64,000 nucleotides of DNA, taken from positions 727,845 through 791,844 of the forward strand of contig JALNYV010000001.1 of assembly GCA_023229785.1 (NCBI GenBank). The letters run 5' to 3'. The notes beneath the pieces are model-generated. The model searched no databases, was not told the DNA's origin, and saw only the letters and a list, made by a program, of their open reading frames with translations. Origin of the DNA: Candidatus Dojkabacteria bacterium (GTDB taxonomy: Bacteria; Patescibacteria; Dojkabacteria; SC72). A program made the translations under genes and the position numbers. The first letter of the stretch is position 1, and every line of letters starts with the position of its first letter. Shown here piece after piece: positions 15,537 through 24,565 of the stretch.

Positions 15537-18026
15537 ATGGAAGCTGCCCAAAAACAAAATATATTCCATTTTGAAGATGTTGATTTAAAAGACATTAATG
15601 AATCAGTTGTGGGTAGAAAAGGGTTGAGTTTGTTTGAACTTCATAATTTTGATGCTCCAGTTTCAGAATTCTTTGTTATCTCGACAACTGTATATGAGGA
15701 ATTTGTAAAAAAAGTATTTACAGAGAAAGGAAAAGAGTTCTTAGAAAATGGAAATCCTGAATATAAAGAGGTATTACACCTTTTTTCTAAATTTGATTTT
15801 GAAAATGAACTAAAAAAAGAGCTCCTTACTTGCTATACTCGCCTTTCAGGCTTTAGTGATGCGTGGGTTGCTGTTAGAAGCTCTGTAGCCTTCCCACAAG
15901 GGGCAGAAGTATCTTTTAGTGGTGTATTTAATACAAAGCTGAATGTGAGAGGGTTTACCAATTTAATAACTGCAATTAAGGAAATATATGCATCTCTTTT
16001 TACCGATTCTGCAGTAATGTATGCAACACGTGAGGGCATAGAGTTAGCCGATGTTAAGATAGCAGTTGTTGTTCAAAAGATGGTTCATGCAGAAGTAAGT
16101 GGTGTTGCCTTTACTCTTGACCCAGTTACTCTTGATATGACAAAGATGAGTATTGAAGCAGTATACGGTTTGGGGGAGGTGATTAGTAATGGTGAGGTAA
16201 CGCCAGATACATACCATTTAGAAAAGAAAGATCTAACTATTTATGAAAAGCATATTGCTCCACAAGAGTGGATGAAGATTAGAAATTTATCAGATTCAAA
16301 AAATGGCATTGAGAAAATTACAATATCCCCTTCTTGGAGCCATAGGCAGAAGTTAGATGATAGGCATATTTATGAGGTTGCTAAGATTTCACTTCTCATT
16401 GAGGAAAAGTACGGCTTGCCTGTCGATATTGAATGGGTAATTGGTGGGGGAAAGGTCTCTGTTCTTCAGGCCAAAAAAGCCATGCAGAATCAGAATGTTC
16501 TGCCTCACCATATTCAGTATGGTGGCTATGGATACGTTGCAAATAGCGTAAAAGGAGTAATAGAAGATATTCTTGGAAAACATGAGATTAGGGAGAAGGT
16601 TATGACTGATGCTACTAATCATGTATTGAAGGAAGCTGAACCTTCGAAACTTCCTCCAGTATTTGAGAAACCAAGACAGAAAGAAATGATTGCTCATGAG
16701 CAGGTTGGAGTTGATGCAATATTAACTGGAATTGGTGCAAGTTTCGGTCAGATAAAAGGAGTAGCTATTGTTGCCAAATCCCCCATTGTTGATATTGGCA
16801 AAGACAATATCTTGGTTATTTCTGAATTTGAAAGATCGCTTTCTGATTTGATATTTAAATCTGGTGGAGTTATTTGCGAAAAAGGTGGAGCTACGAGTGA
16901 TATCGCTATCTTGTGTCGTGAACTTGGCATACCTGCAGTTGTTGGAATTCCAACAGCTCTTGAAGTTCTTCATACAGGAGACACACTTGCCATTGACGGA
17001 AATACTGGTGCAGTATTTAGACTAGATGAGGCAAAGCAAGAACAAGTTAAAATTGTAAAAGAGATTGTTGAAAAATTAGAAAAACAGGAAGAAGAGGTAA
17101 AGGCGAAACAGTCCCCTGCCCCAACAGCTAGCGATATTTCCATAATAGCTCTTCCTAAAACAGCAACTAAGGTTTATGTTTCTAAGAAAAAAGGCATAGA
17201 TATAACCTCTGAGGCTGTTTCTTCTGATGGTATTGGAATATTAGATTTAGATAAGGTGATGATTGAAAACGGAAGGCACCCTGTTGCATTTTTAAGTGAA
17301 GGGAAGTACAAGGAGTACTCAGAAAAACTTCTCGTTGATGTATTAGAACTTGTTAAGAGGATGGATAACAAGGAGGTCATTGTTACCATAGGAATGCAAA
17401 AAGTAAGAAAGTTTACAGAATTAACTAAAGGTGGAGAATTCGAAAACAAAGATTTAGGAGCTGATGTTTGGGGAGCAACTAGATACCTTGAAAATAGGAA
17501 GTGTTTGGAGGTTGCCCTTAGGTTAATTAAGAGAATGAGAAATATCCATCATCTGCGAAATGTATCTCTTGGAATTTACGGACCTGGAAGTGGTGAGGTA
17601 ATGAAGAATATAAAAAAAGAGATATCGGGAAAAGGCTTAAGAAGAACTACATCGTTTAATATATATGCAATACTGGAAAATCCAAGCGAGATTATTCTTG
17701 CTGATGATATTCTAAGTGCTGATATAGATGGAATAATTTTAGATTCTGGAATGATTGCTAGGTATATATTTAATCTTCCTAAAGCAACAAGTGCTGTTTC
17801 CTATGATTTAGGTAGTGGAAGCATATTAAAGATAATAGATACTATTGTAGGTAGTACAAAGTTAGCAAAAAGGAGATTAATTGTAGATTGTGAAAATAAT
17901 AAAGATATTTTAAGGCATTGTATAAATAAGGGAGTTTATGCAGTTATTACTAATGAAGATTTTGTTGTTGAAGCAAAAAGAATTGTAAGTGATACTGAAG
18001 CGAAGTTAATACTTTCTATTGGATAA
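15537..18026 (+). CDS. PEP synthase/PPDK-like protein without the catalytic histidine
   Basis: 829 aa with the three-part layout of phosphoenolpyruvate synthase. An N-terminal ATP-binding domain carries GRKGLSLFEL and VAVRSSVAFP (Arg114). A swivelling phosphohistidine domain spans about residues 400-495. The C-terminal TIM-barrel-like region covers about 545-829. The mobile domain reads GGATSDIAILCRELGIPAVV, where the family has TSH; Asp455 (GAT at 16899-16901) replaces the phospho-histidine. The barrel motif GxGLLRxE reads GIGILDLD, and the usual QARP reads QAKK. The fold is clear but the classical PEP/pyruvate chemistry looks lost or changed. A diverged copy of its last 16 codons lies at 18969-19016. 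Confidence 0.85.
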   Translation: MEAAQKQNIFHFEDVDLKDINESVVGRKGLSLFELHNFDAPVSEFFVISTTVYEEFVKKVFTEKGKEFLENGNPEYKEVLHLFSKFDFENELKKELLTCYTRLSGFSDAWVAVRSSVAFPQGAEVSFSGVFNTKLNVRGFTNLITAIKEIYASLFTDSAVMYATREGIELADVKIAVVVQKMVHAEVSGVAFTLDPVTLDMTKMSIEAVYGLGEVISNGEVTPDTYHLEKKDLTIYEKHIAPQEWMKIRNLSDSKNGIEKITISPSWSHRQKLDDRHIYEVAKISLLIEEKYGLPVDIEWVIGGGKVSVLQAKKAMQNQNVLPHHIQYGGYGYVANSVKGVIEDILGKHEIREKVMTDATNHVLKEAEPSKLPPVFEKPRQKEMIAHEQVGVDAILTGIGASFGQIKGVAIVAKSPIVDIGKDNILVISEFERSLSDLIFKSGGVICEKGGATSDIAILCRELGIPAVVGIPTALEVLHTGDTLAIDGNTGAVFRLDEAKQEQVKIVKEIVEKLEKQEEEVKAKQSPAPTASDISIIALPKTATKVYVSKKKGIDITSEAVSSDGIGILDLDKVMIENGRHPVAFLSEGKYKEYSEKLLVDVLELVKRMDNKEVIVTIGMQKVRKFTELTKGGEFENKDLGADVWGATRYLENRKCLEVALRLIKRMRNIHHLRNVSLGIYGPGSGEVMKNIKKEISGKGLRRTTSFNIYAILENPSEIILADDILSADIDGIILDSGMIARYIFNLPKATSAVSYDLGSGSILKIIDTIVGSTKLAKRRLIVDCENNKDILRHCINKGVYAVITNEDFVVEAKRIVSDTEAKLILSIG

Positions 18027-18030
18027 ATTA
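17981..18030 (+). repeat. Direct repeat copy A: 3' end of the PEP-synthase-like gene
   Basis: The last coding bases and stop of the 15537-18026 gene. It aligns without gaps to 18971-19020 (39 of 50 positions identical by my count), exactly 990 bp away. The two copies bracket the fcl gene. Confidence 0.8.
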
Positions 18031-18957
18031 GGAATTATTCTCTAAATACCATTTATACATTTTCTCTAAGCCCTTATTAAGAGTTGTTTCTGCCTTCCAT
18101 CCTAGATTGTTCATTTTAGTCGTATCTAGGTATCGTCTTGGAGTTCCATCTGGTTTACTTGTATCAAAGACTATTTTTCCTTTATATCCAACGACTTCTT
18201 TAAGGGTTTTGGCTAATTCCTCTATTGAGGTCTCACTTCCTGGTCCGATATTTATATGTTCAAGTTCATCGTACTTTTCCATAATTAGTACTATTCCTTT
18301 TGCTAAATCTTCTGAGAAAAGAAAGTCTCTTGTTGGCTTACCTGTTCCCCATACTACAACTTCTTTATCTTTATTAATTTTCGCTTCATGAAATCTTTGC
18401 ATCAACATAGGGATAACATGGGCGTTTTTAGGATGAAAATTATCATTTGGTCCGTAGAGATTTGCAGGCATTACTGATATGAAATTATCCCCATACTGTT
18501 CTCTATATTTCTTACAAAGCATTAAGCTTGCGATTTTAGAAAGTGCATATCCCTCATTTGTATATTCAAGCGGTCCAGTAAGGAGGTATTCTTCTTTTAC
18601 AGGTATTGGCGCTTGAACAGGATATATACAGATACTTCCAAAATTCAGTAGTTTTTTAACCTTTGTAATATGCGCTGCATTTATTATATTAAAGTTAATC
18701 AGTGTATTCTCATACGTGAAATCTGCTGGATATGTTTTATTTCCTCCGATTCCCCCTACTTTTCCCGCTAAATGAAACACATACTCAGGTTTGTTCTTTT
18801 TGAAGAATGCTAATGTAGCTTTTTGATTAATTAAATCTAATTTCTTATGTTCAATCGTTAGGATGTTTGTATATCCTTGATTTTTTAATTCATCTATTAA
18901 AGCAGTACCAACTAGCCCTGAATGTCCTGAAATATATATATTTGAGTTTTTATACAT
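18028..18957 (-). CDS. fcl: GDP-L-fucose synthase / NAD-dependent epimerase-reductase
   Basis: 309 aa, short-chain dehydrogenase fold. The N-terminal Rossmann motif is ISGHSGLVGTAL. Catalytic residues are the Ser in FGSICIYP and the YxxxK in YALSKIA. The segments AGKVGGIGGN and KPDGTPRRYLDTTKMNNLGW are typical of GDP-fucose synthase, which converts GDP-4-keto-6-deoxymannose to GDP-L-fucose. No gmd partner is in the window. Its stop is 1 nt from that of the PEP-synthase-like gene. It is flanked by a direct repeat, suggesting it was inserted here. Confidence 0.9.
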   Translation of the reverse strand: MYKNSNIYISGHSGLVGTALIDELKNQGYTNILTIEHKKLDLINQKATLAFFKKNKPEYVFHLAGKVGGIGGNKTYPADFTYENTLINFNIINAAHITKVKKLLNFGSICIYPVQAPIPVKEEYLLTGPLEYTNEGYALSKIASLMLCKKYREQYGDNFISVMPANLYGPNDNFHPKNAHVIPMLMQRFHEAKINKDKEVVVWGTGKPTRDFLFSEDLAKGIVLIMEKYDELEHINIGPGSETSIEELAKTLKEVVGYKGKIVFDTSKPDGTPRRYLDTTKMNNLGWKAETTLNKGLEKMYKWYLENNS

Positions 18958-18968
18958 AAGTATTTAAA

Positions 18969-19016
18969 AGGATATTAAGTGATACTGAAGTAAAGCAAAT
19001 TCATACTATTGGATAG
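18969..19016 (+). pseudogene. Relict 3' end of a PEP-synthase-like gene (direct repeat copy B)
   Basis: Read on the plus strand it encodes RILSDTEVKQIHTIG and a TAG stop, against RIVSDTEAKLILSIG and TAA at the end of the intact gene. No upstream coding frame remains, since fcl lies there on the other strand. It ends 8 nt before the stop of the convergent glycosyltransferase, the same tail-to-tail arrangement as the intact gene with fcl. Confidence 0.75.
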
Positions 19017-19024
19017 ATTAAGTT

Positions 19025-20377
19025 TCATTTCTTTGTTTTTTGATATCCTGATTTAAACAGTCTATATATTGAGAAAATAAACCTTCGGATAATACTTTTC
19101 TGAGGAAATATTCTATTGGAACATCTTCTTACAAAGAGAATGAATCGCCACCCCTTAGATTCATAGATGCTCTGGAGTTGTAAAGTGAGCTGATTTTGTG
19201 ATTTGCATAATTTTCTATTTTTGCTCTCTGCTAAAATGTAGTTATTTTGAAGCTTTTCGAGTGAGTTTTCTAATTGTCTAATCTGCTGTGAAGAAGTTTT
19301 TTGAAGTCTGTTAAAGGAGATCTTTGATTTTTGTATCTGATTAGAAAACGTTTGTTTAGTCAATAATAACTGTTCTTGAGAAGAAATTATATAATCGGAA
19401 AATGCATATCCCAATTTTCCAAACTCAATGTCGCAAGCTTCTATGCAATCATTTTTCCACTCGTCAGTTCCTCTGTTTTCAATATAATTTATAAGTTTGG
19501 GGATTATATCAGTTGAACAGTGTGCTTTGACAAGCTTTAAAGCTAGAAGCTCTCCTTCCTGATTTTTGTTAATCTTTTTCTCTTTAATGAACTTAATAAA
19601 TTGTTTATAGAGGTTAATATAGGATCTTAACTTTATAGTTGAAGGAGCAGATCGAATTAGAGAGGTAGGACTTTGAAAATAGTTATAATAGAGATTAGAT
19701 ATTGAAATATATCTTTGACAAACATAGATAGCGTTCAAAGCGAAAATTACATCTTGACTTAGGTATGTCTCCTGAAATCTTATTTTATTTCTTTCAAGTA
19801 ATTCTCGTAAATACAATTTGTCCCAAATAATACTTCCAATTCTATAATCAGCATAATAATTCAGTGCATCTAGACCACCTGTGCATTCAAAAGAAGCTGA
19901 GTGATATGTAGCTACCTCACCATTCTCTTGGATTATATTTGAACCGCAAGAGACAATATCGGAATTATATGTTTCAGCAATTGATGCCAGATGGATTAAA
20001 GTTCCTTTCTCTATCCAATCATCTGAATCTACGAAAAAAATATATTTTCCTTTCGCATTTTCAAGTCCTTTATTTCTACTTCCCCCTGCCATTAAATTTG
20101 TACTGTTCCTGTATATCTTTACTTTAGAATTATTGCCATATTTCTCTTTCATTATTGAAACAGAATTGTCTGTTGATGCATCGTCAACTATAATAACTTC
20201 TAAGTTTTTTAGATCCTGGTTTAGAACCGAATCGATGGCCTTGCAAACATATTGAGAAGCATTGTAATTTGCAATAATAACTGAGATTAAGGGAAGACTA
20301 TTTGTAGGTAGGTTTATGCAACTTTGCTCATCAAATTCCACGTTTTTATTTAATTCTATCTTTGGATTCTTCTTCAC
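19025..20377 (-). CDS. Family 2 glycosyltransferase with C-terminal tether
   Basis: 450 aa. GT2 domain: SVIIANYNASQYVCKAIDSV, then VIIVDDASTDNS and the DxD-type FFVDSDDW. A helical region (about 250-340) and a coiled coil follow. The C-terminal segment SKGWRFILFVRR is basic and hydrophobic and probably sits on the membrane. It closely resembles the second half of the 21253-23223 protein, so the two are paralogues. The start is GTG at 20377, placed 8 nt after an extended -10 (TGATATAAT). It likely adds a sugar to the surface polysaccharide; donor and acceptor are unknown. Confidence 0.87.
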   Translation of the reverse strand: MKKNPKIELNKNVEFDEQSCINLPTNSLPLISVIIANYNASQYVCKAIDSVLNQDLKNLEVIIVDDASTDNSVSIMKEKYGNNSKVKIYRNSTNLMAGGSRNKGLENAKGKYIFFVDSDDWIEKGTLIHLASIAETYNSDIVSCGSNIIQENGEVATYHSASFECTGGLDALNYYADYRIGSIIWDKLYLRELLERNKIRFQETYLSQDVIFALNAIYVCQRYISISNLYYNYFQSPTSLIRSAPSTIKLRSYINLYKQFIKFIKEKKINKNQEGELLALKLVKAHCSTDIIPKLINYIENRGTDEWKNDCIEACDIEFGKLGYAFSDYIISSQEQLLLTKQTFSNQIQKSKISFNRLQKTSSQQIRQLENSLEKLQNNYILAESKNRKLCKSQNQLTLQLQSIYESKGWRFILFVRRCSNRIFPQKSIIRRFIFSIYRLFKSGYQKTKK

Positions 20378-20385
20378 TGTATTTA

Positions 20386-20394
20386 ATTATATCA
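20386..20394 (-). promoter_or_regulatory. Extended -10 of the 20377 glycosyltransferase, leaderless type
   Basis: TGATATAAT on the minus strand, 8 nt before the GTG start. It lies in the 157-nt divergent gap to the methyltransferase at 20535, which otherwise holds only AT-rich sequence and the opposing promoter. Confidence 0.6.
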
Positions 20395-20514
20395 GAGTAA
20401 GCGGATTTATAATATTTCATTAATAAATGATTATAATATCTTTGTTATTTAAAACCTTTTTAAAATCCTTTATACTCTTTGTCAGTCGGAGTGTAAATAT
20501 CTTTAGACTGTTAA

Positions 20515-20520
20515 TATAAT
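20515..20520 (+). promoter_or_regulatory. -10 box of the 20535 methyltransferase
   Basis: TATAAT 14 nt upstream of the ATG. The -35 is weak. The leader would be about 7 nt long, and no Shine-Dalgarno is seen. Confidence 0.4.
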
Positions 20521-20534
20521 ATTATTGTTTTATT

Positions 20535-21269
20535 ATGAAATATAATTTGTTCAATAAAATATGTAGAGCGATAGAATTTCCTTTTTTAGTGATGAAAACG
20601 CAGATTAAACAAGAGGAATGTAAATCACTTAAAGATAATATTTTATTATGTAAAATAAGATTTCGAGCCCCACATTATTATGATAGGGACTTAGAGTATC
20701 CTTGGATTCTTAGACAACTAGATATCGAAAAAGGAAAACTTCTTGATGTTGGGTCTACAGTCGGATTTATGTTTAGGTACCTTCTTCCCAAAGAAATAGA
20801 TGTTTCAACATTGAATCTATATATGCCATATGAGGTTCCAGGTGTTACCTCATTAATTGGAGATATGAGGAAAACAGACATTAAATCGAACACTTTCGAT
20901 ATTATCACGTGTATTTCCACCTTAGAACACATTGGAGTTATTGGAAGATATGGAGTTGTTGCTGACAATTTAGGTGATGATTGTGATGCCATGAAGGAAA
21001 TGAGAAGGATATTGAAGCCAGGAGGGACACTTCTTTTAACTATTCCATACGGGGTAAAGGATGTTCTTCCAATAAATAAACTTTACAATAAAGAAAGGGT
21101 TAAAAAATTAGTTGAAGGTTATAAGGTTGTTTCTATCACTTATATGATTTATGATGAGATTTTTGGTTTTTGGAGGGAAGTTTCGGAAGAAATTGCAGCA
21201 AAGGTAGATTGGCTGAAATCAAGTTGGTATGCCCTTGCATTGATAAAGCTTGCTAAGCCTTCGAAATAG
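20535..21269 (+). CDS. SAM-dependent methyltransferase (class I)
   Basis: 244 aa. The SAM-binding motif I appears as KLLDVGSTVGFMF (about residues 72-84), followed by FDIITCISTLEHIG (motif IV region) and RRILKPGGTLLLTIPYG. It is the only plus-strand gene inside the glycan cluster and overlaps the 3' end of the next glycosyltransferase by 17 nt. It probably methylates a sugar or glycan intermediate, judged by its neighbours. Confidence 0.82.
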   Translation: MKYNLFNKICRAIEFPFLVMKTQIKQEECKSLKDNILLCKIRFRAPHYYDRDLEYPWILRQLDIEKGKLLDVGSTVGFMFRYLLPKEIDVSTLNLYMPYEVPGVTSLIGDMRKTDIKSNTFDIITCISTLEHIGVIGRYGVVADNLGDDCDAMKEMRRILKPGGTLLLTIPYGVKDVLPINKLYNKERVKKLVEGYKVVSITYMIYDEIFGFWREVSEEIAAKVDWLKSSWYALALIKLAKPSK

Positions 21270-23223
21270 GATGTCTTCTTGAATTCCGAAAAACTCTCTT
21301 CCCCCTCCTGTAGATTGTTAAGAAAAGTTGTCTCCTTCTACTGTTATGTGGTAAACATTTATTAATTATCTTTCTTGCAAATAAGAGTAATCTCCATCCC
21401 TTTGAAGAATGAATACTTTGAAGTTCGGATTGATAATCTTCTAATTGTTTGACTTGAGATGAACATGTTTGAGTAATTGGTAGCGATTGATTCTGTGCGA
21501 ACATGAGAAAATCAGCAAACACGTATCCCCACTCCCCTAATTCAATATTTGATGCCTCAATACATTCCTCTTTCCATTGTTCTTTGCTTCTTGAATTTGT
21601 ATAAATCGCTAATTTAGGAATAACATCATTTGAGCAATGTGCTCTAATAAGTTTTGCAGCGAGATATTTCCCGTCTTTATCTTTATTAATTTTATGATTT
21701 TTAATAAAAGTAAAGAATTCTTTGTAAATATTTATGTATGACCTTAAATGAGTAATCGAAGGTACCGCTCTAATTATTGATTGGCTTTTTTGGAAATAGT
21801 TATAGTATCGATTTGCAATAGAGATATAGCTTCTACAGGCATAGATACTCTTTAGTGTAAAGACAACGTCGTCGTTAATATAAGGTGATATGAATCGTAT
21901 TTTGTTCTTCTCAATTAACTCACGGGAAAAAAGTTTGTTCCAGATTATGCTCCCTATTAAATAATCAGAGAAGTAATTCAAAGCCTCACTTCCCCCTTTA
22001 CACGCAAAAGCATGTGAGTGATATGGAGTAACTGTTCCATCCTCGTGTACCATATTTACGCCACATGCTACGATATCAGCTTGGTATTTCTCGGCAATTG
22101 ATGCTAAATGAATTAAAGTCCCTTTCTCAATCCAATCATCTGCATCTTGAAAAAAAATGTATTTACCTTTTGCTTTATCAAGAGCTTTATTTCTACAAGC
22201 TCCAGGCTTTAAATTCTTCTTGTTTTTATATATTCTGACCTTTGGGTTCTTTCCAAAGTTCTTTTCAAGTATCTTTAAAGAATTGTCAGTTGACCCATCA
22301 TCAATAACAATAATTTCAAGCTTCTTTAGCCCTTGTGAAAGAACTGAATTTATCGCTCTGCTAATATATTTTTCAGTATTGTAATTAGGCATGATGACTG
22401 AAATCAAAGGAATTTCTTTCGGTAAAAGATCCTTAAATTTTTCTTCGTTCTGTTTGTTCATATGTTCTTGAACTAATGCATATCCCTTTCTTCTATCTTC
22501 TTCAAATTTGTATCTTTTCTCATCTGGGAATGTTCGCATATGTTTGTCAATGTAAGGATATGAGCCTGACTGCCAATGATTAAATCTCTCTTGAGAGTTG
22601 GATGTCTTGGTATTTATTCCATCTTCGAAGCATCCTAAAGTAAAATCGATTTTAGTAAATGAATATTTTGAAGCTGCATCTAAAAGGAACTCAATATCCA
22701 TCGAGTAATGGTTTTTAGTGTTAAATGGGCATTGCTCTTGAATTTCACGTAGGTAAAAATAGCCAGCGGCGTTATGGCTAAATGCATTCGGCTCCCAATG
22801 CCGTAACATACCCTCGAAATTAGTCCTCGGAACATTTAAAAATTCTGATTTTAATCTAATGCTTTTTACAAAAATATTTCCCACTACAAATTTTGCTCCT
22901 TTTTTAAACTCTGATATTACTGCCGAAAAAGCTCCTGGATAGAAATAATCATCAGCATTGAGATAAACAATTATTTCCCCTGTACTTTTTGCAAAGCCTT
23001 TGTTCATTGCATCTGACTGTCCTTTATCTTTTTTTGATATCCAGTTTAAGTGTTTATATTTTTTTAGAATTTCCACTGAGTTATCAGTAGATCCTCCGTC
23101 AATGATAATATGTTCCCAATTCTTATAATCTTGTTTGAGAACGCTTTTTATTGCTCTTTCAATATATTCTGCTTTATTGAAAGAAGGAGTAATAATTGAT
23201 ATTTTCAGATTTTTCTTTTTCAT
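21253..23223 (-). CDS. Bifunctional family 2 glycosyltransferase (two GT2 domains)
   Basis: 656 aa. GT2 domain 1 (residues about 1-250): SIITPSFNKAEYIERAIKSV, HIIIDGGSTDNS and YLNADDY. GT2 domain 2 (about 275-500): SVIMPNYNTEKYISRAINSV, VIDDGSTDNS and FFQDADDW. A helical region and the tether segment LQSIHSSKGWRLLLF follow. Domain 2 plus the C-terminal region is paralogous to the 19025-20377 protein. It may polymerise or add two successive sugars. Its ATG is 3 nt after the stop of the upstream glycosyltransferase. Confidence 0.88.
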   Translation of the reverse strand: MKKKNLKISIITPSFNKAEYIERAIKSVLKQDYKNWEHIIIDGGSTDNSVEILKKYKHLNWISKKDKGQSDAMNKGFAKSTGEIIVYLNADDYFYPGAFSAVISEFKKGAKFVVGNIFVKSIRLKSEFLNVPRTNFEGMLRHWEPNAFSHNAAGYFYLREIQEQCPFNTKNHYSMDIEFLLDAASKYSFTKIDFTLGCFEDGINTKTSNSQERFNHWQSGSYPYIDKHMRTFPDEKRYKFEEDRRKGYALVQEHMNKQNEEKFKDLLPKEIPLISVIMPNYNTEKYISRAINSVLSQGLKKLEIIVIDDGSTDNSLKILEKNFGKNPKVRIYKNKKNLKPGACRNKALDKAKGKYIFFQDADDWIEKGTLIHLASIAEKYQADIVACGVNMVHEDGTVTPYHSHAFACKGGSEALNYFSDYLIGSIIWNKLFSRELIEKNKIRFISPYINDDVVFTLKSIYACRSYISIANRYYNYFQKSQSIIRAVPSITHLRSYINIYKEFFTFIKNHKINKDKDGKYLAAKLIRAHCSNDVIPKLAIYTNSRSKEQWKEECIEASNIELGEWGYVFADFLMFAQNQSLPITQTCSSQVKQLEDYQSELQSIHSSKGWRLLLFARKIINKCLPHNSRRRQLFLTIYRRGKRVFRNSRRHPISKA

Positions 23224-23226
23224 GTT

Positions 23227-24540
23227 CTATTGTTCTTTAATGAAACGAATAATATTTATCTTCTCTTTTTGCCATTTTCTATATCCTTCACACATATATT
23301 TATATGCGTTTTTTTGAATTTCATCAAGATTTTTTAAGTTGATTGTTTCCATTTTTTCAGGGTTGAAAAGATATCCTGTTCTGTTATGAATGATGTATTC
23401 GTTCATCGTTGGATTGTTTGAGGCAATAACGGCTTTTCCAGCCGCCATCGCATCGAGAAAAGACATACCTATTCCTTCTTTTACCCTCGGAGAAATGTAT
23501 ATACTCTTACTATTTATTAGTTTATCTGATTCGTATTTAGATTTGAACCATTTTGAATACGTTATAGAATATCTTCTTTCAAGAGTTTTAGTTGGTTTTA
23601 TAAAATGATTTCTGAAATCAATAGCCTTATGAATGTGTATTTTTACTTTTTGTTTTCCAAATATTTTGCTAATAGTATGAATATTCATATCCGTCGTTCT
23701 TTGCCAAAAATATACTTCTCTTTTATTCCCTCTAATAAATTTACCTGGCTTAGGAAAGTATTGTATATACATTGAATCAAAGCCCCATTTTTTGAAGCGC
23801 TTATGAGTTTCCTTGCAGAAGTTAACTACTTTTATGTTTTTATACTCATCATAATTGATAACATTTTCCCAGCCTGGCTGATCATACATTGGGAAAAAGA
23901 TTATATTTTCATTTTTAATCTTAAGAAATTCACTAGGTTTAGGGAGATGTTGAAAAAATACGATTCCTAAGTATGACTTATCGATAAATGATAGATCAGG
24001 AGATTTTCCACCTTTCCAGCGAAAATCTGGGACCGATCTTAGATTGAAAAATTTTCGTAAGTAATTAACCAGGAAATTTGTTGATTTTGTTATCTTATGA
24101 CAAGAAGGTCCTATATACACCATTTTTTTTGAGCTAATATTTATTCCGCATGGTTTGTGTTTAAATAATCTATATGTTATGAATCTTTTCAAAGTAATTA
24201 ACCTGTAATGTAAATTTTTGATTTTGATTTTAGCTCTTACAAATAAATTAAGAACATATTTAATTATGCTTCTAATAAACCCATTTTTAGGAAGAAAAAA
24301 AAGAAACAATTTGTAGAAGAATGAATAGAGCTTCCATGCTTTCGAAGAGTAGATACTTTGGAGTAAATCCCAATTATAATTTCTTTGTAACAAAGCTCGC
24401 TTTAGTTCTTTTTCTGTTAATATCAGTTTTCGATGTTCTTGTCTTAACTCTTTATTGATGGAATCTTTAGACGGCCTTATTTTTTTCCTTCTTGTGCTAT
24501 TTCGAGTTACGTACAGTTTAGATTTCATATGCTGTCTCAT
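23227..24540 (-). CDS. GT-B glycosyltransferase with N-terminal tether
   Basis: 437 aa. A basic coiled-coil N-terminus leads into LQSIYSSKAWKLYSFFYKLF (about residues 60-79), the same tether segment found at the C-termini of the two GT2 proteins. The C-terminal half carries the GT4-type nucleotide-sugar site: SPRVKEGIGMSFLDAMAAGK and then NEYIIHNRTGYLF. The acceptor half (about 125-260) is divergent. It probably acts at the membrane in the same glycan assembly pathway. An alternative ATG lies at 24528. Confidence 0.8.
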   Translation of the reverse strand: MRQHMKSKLYVTRNSTRRKKIRPSKDSINKELRQEHRKLILTEKELKRALLQRNYNWDLLQSIYSSKAWKLYSFFYKLFLFFLPKNGFIRSIIKYVLNLFVRAKIKIKNLHYRLITLKRFITYRLFKHKPCGINISSKKMVYIGPSCHKITKSTNFLVNYLRKFFNLRSVPDFRWKGGKSPDLSFIDKSYLGIVFFQHLPKPSEFLKIKNENIIFFPMYDQPGWENVINYDEYKNIKVVNFCKETHKRFKKWGFDSMYIQYFPKPGKFIRGNKREVYFWQRTTDMNIHTISKIFGKQKVKIHIHKAIDFRNHFIKPTKTLERRYSITYSKWFKSKYESDKLINSKSIYISPRVKEGIGMSFLDAMAAGKAVIASNNPTMNEYIIHNRTGYLFNPEKMETINLKNLDEIQKNAYKYMCEGYRKWQKEKINIIRFIKEQ

Positions 24541-24565
24541 TTACAAGTGGGCAGAAGATTATGTC

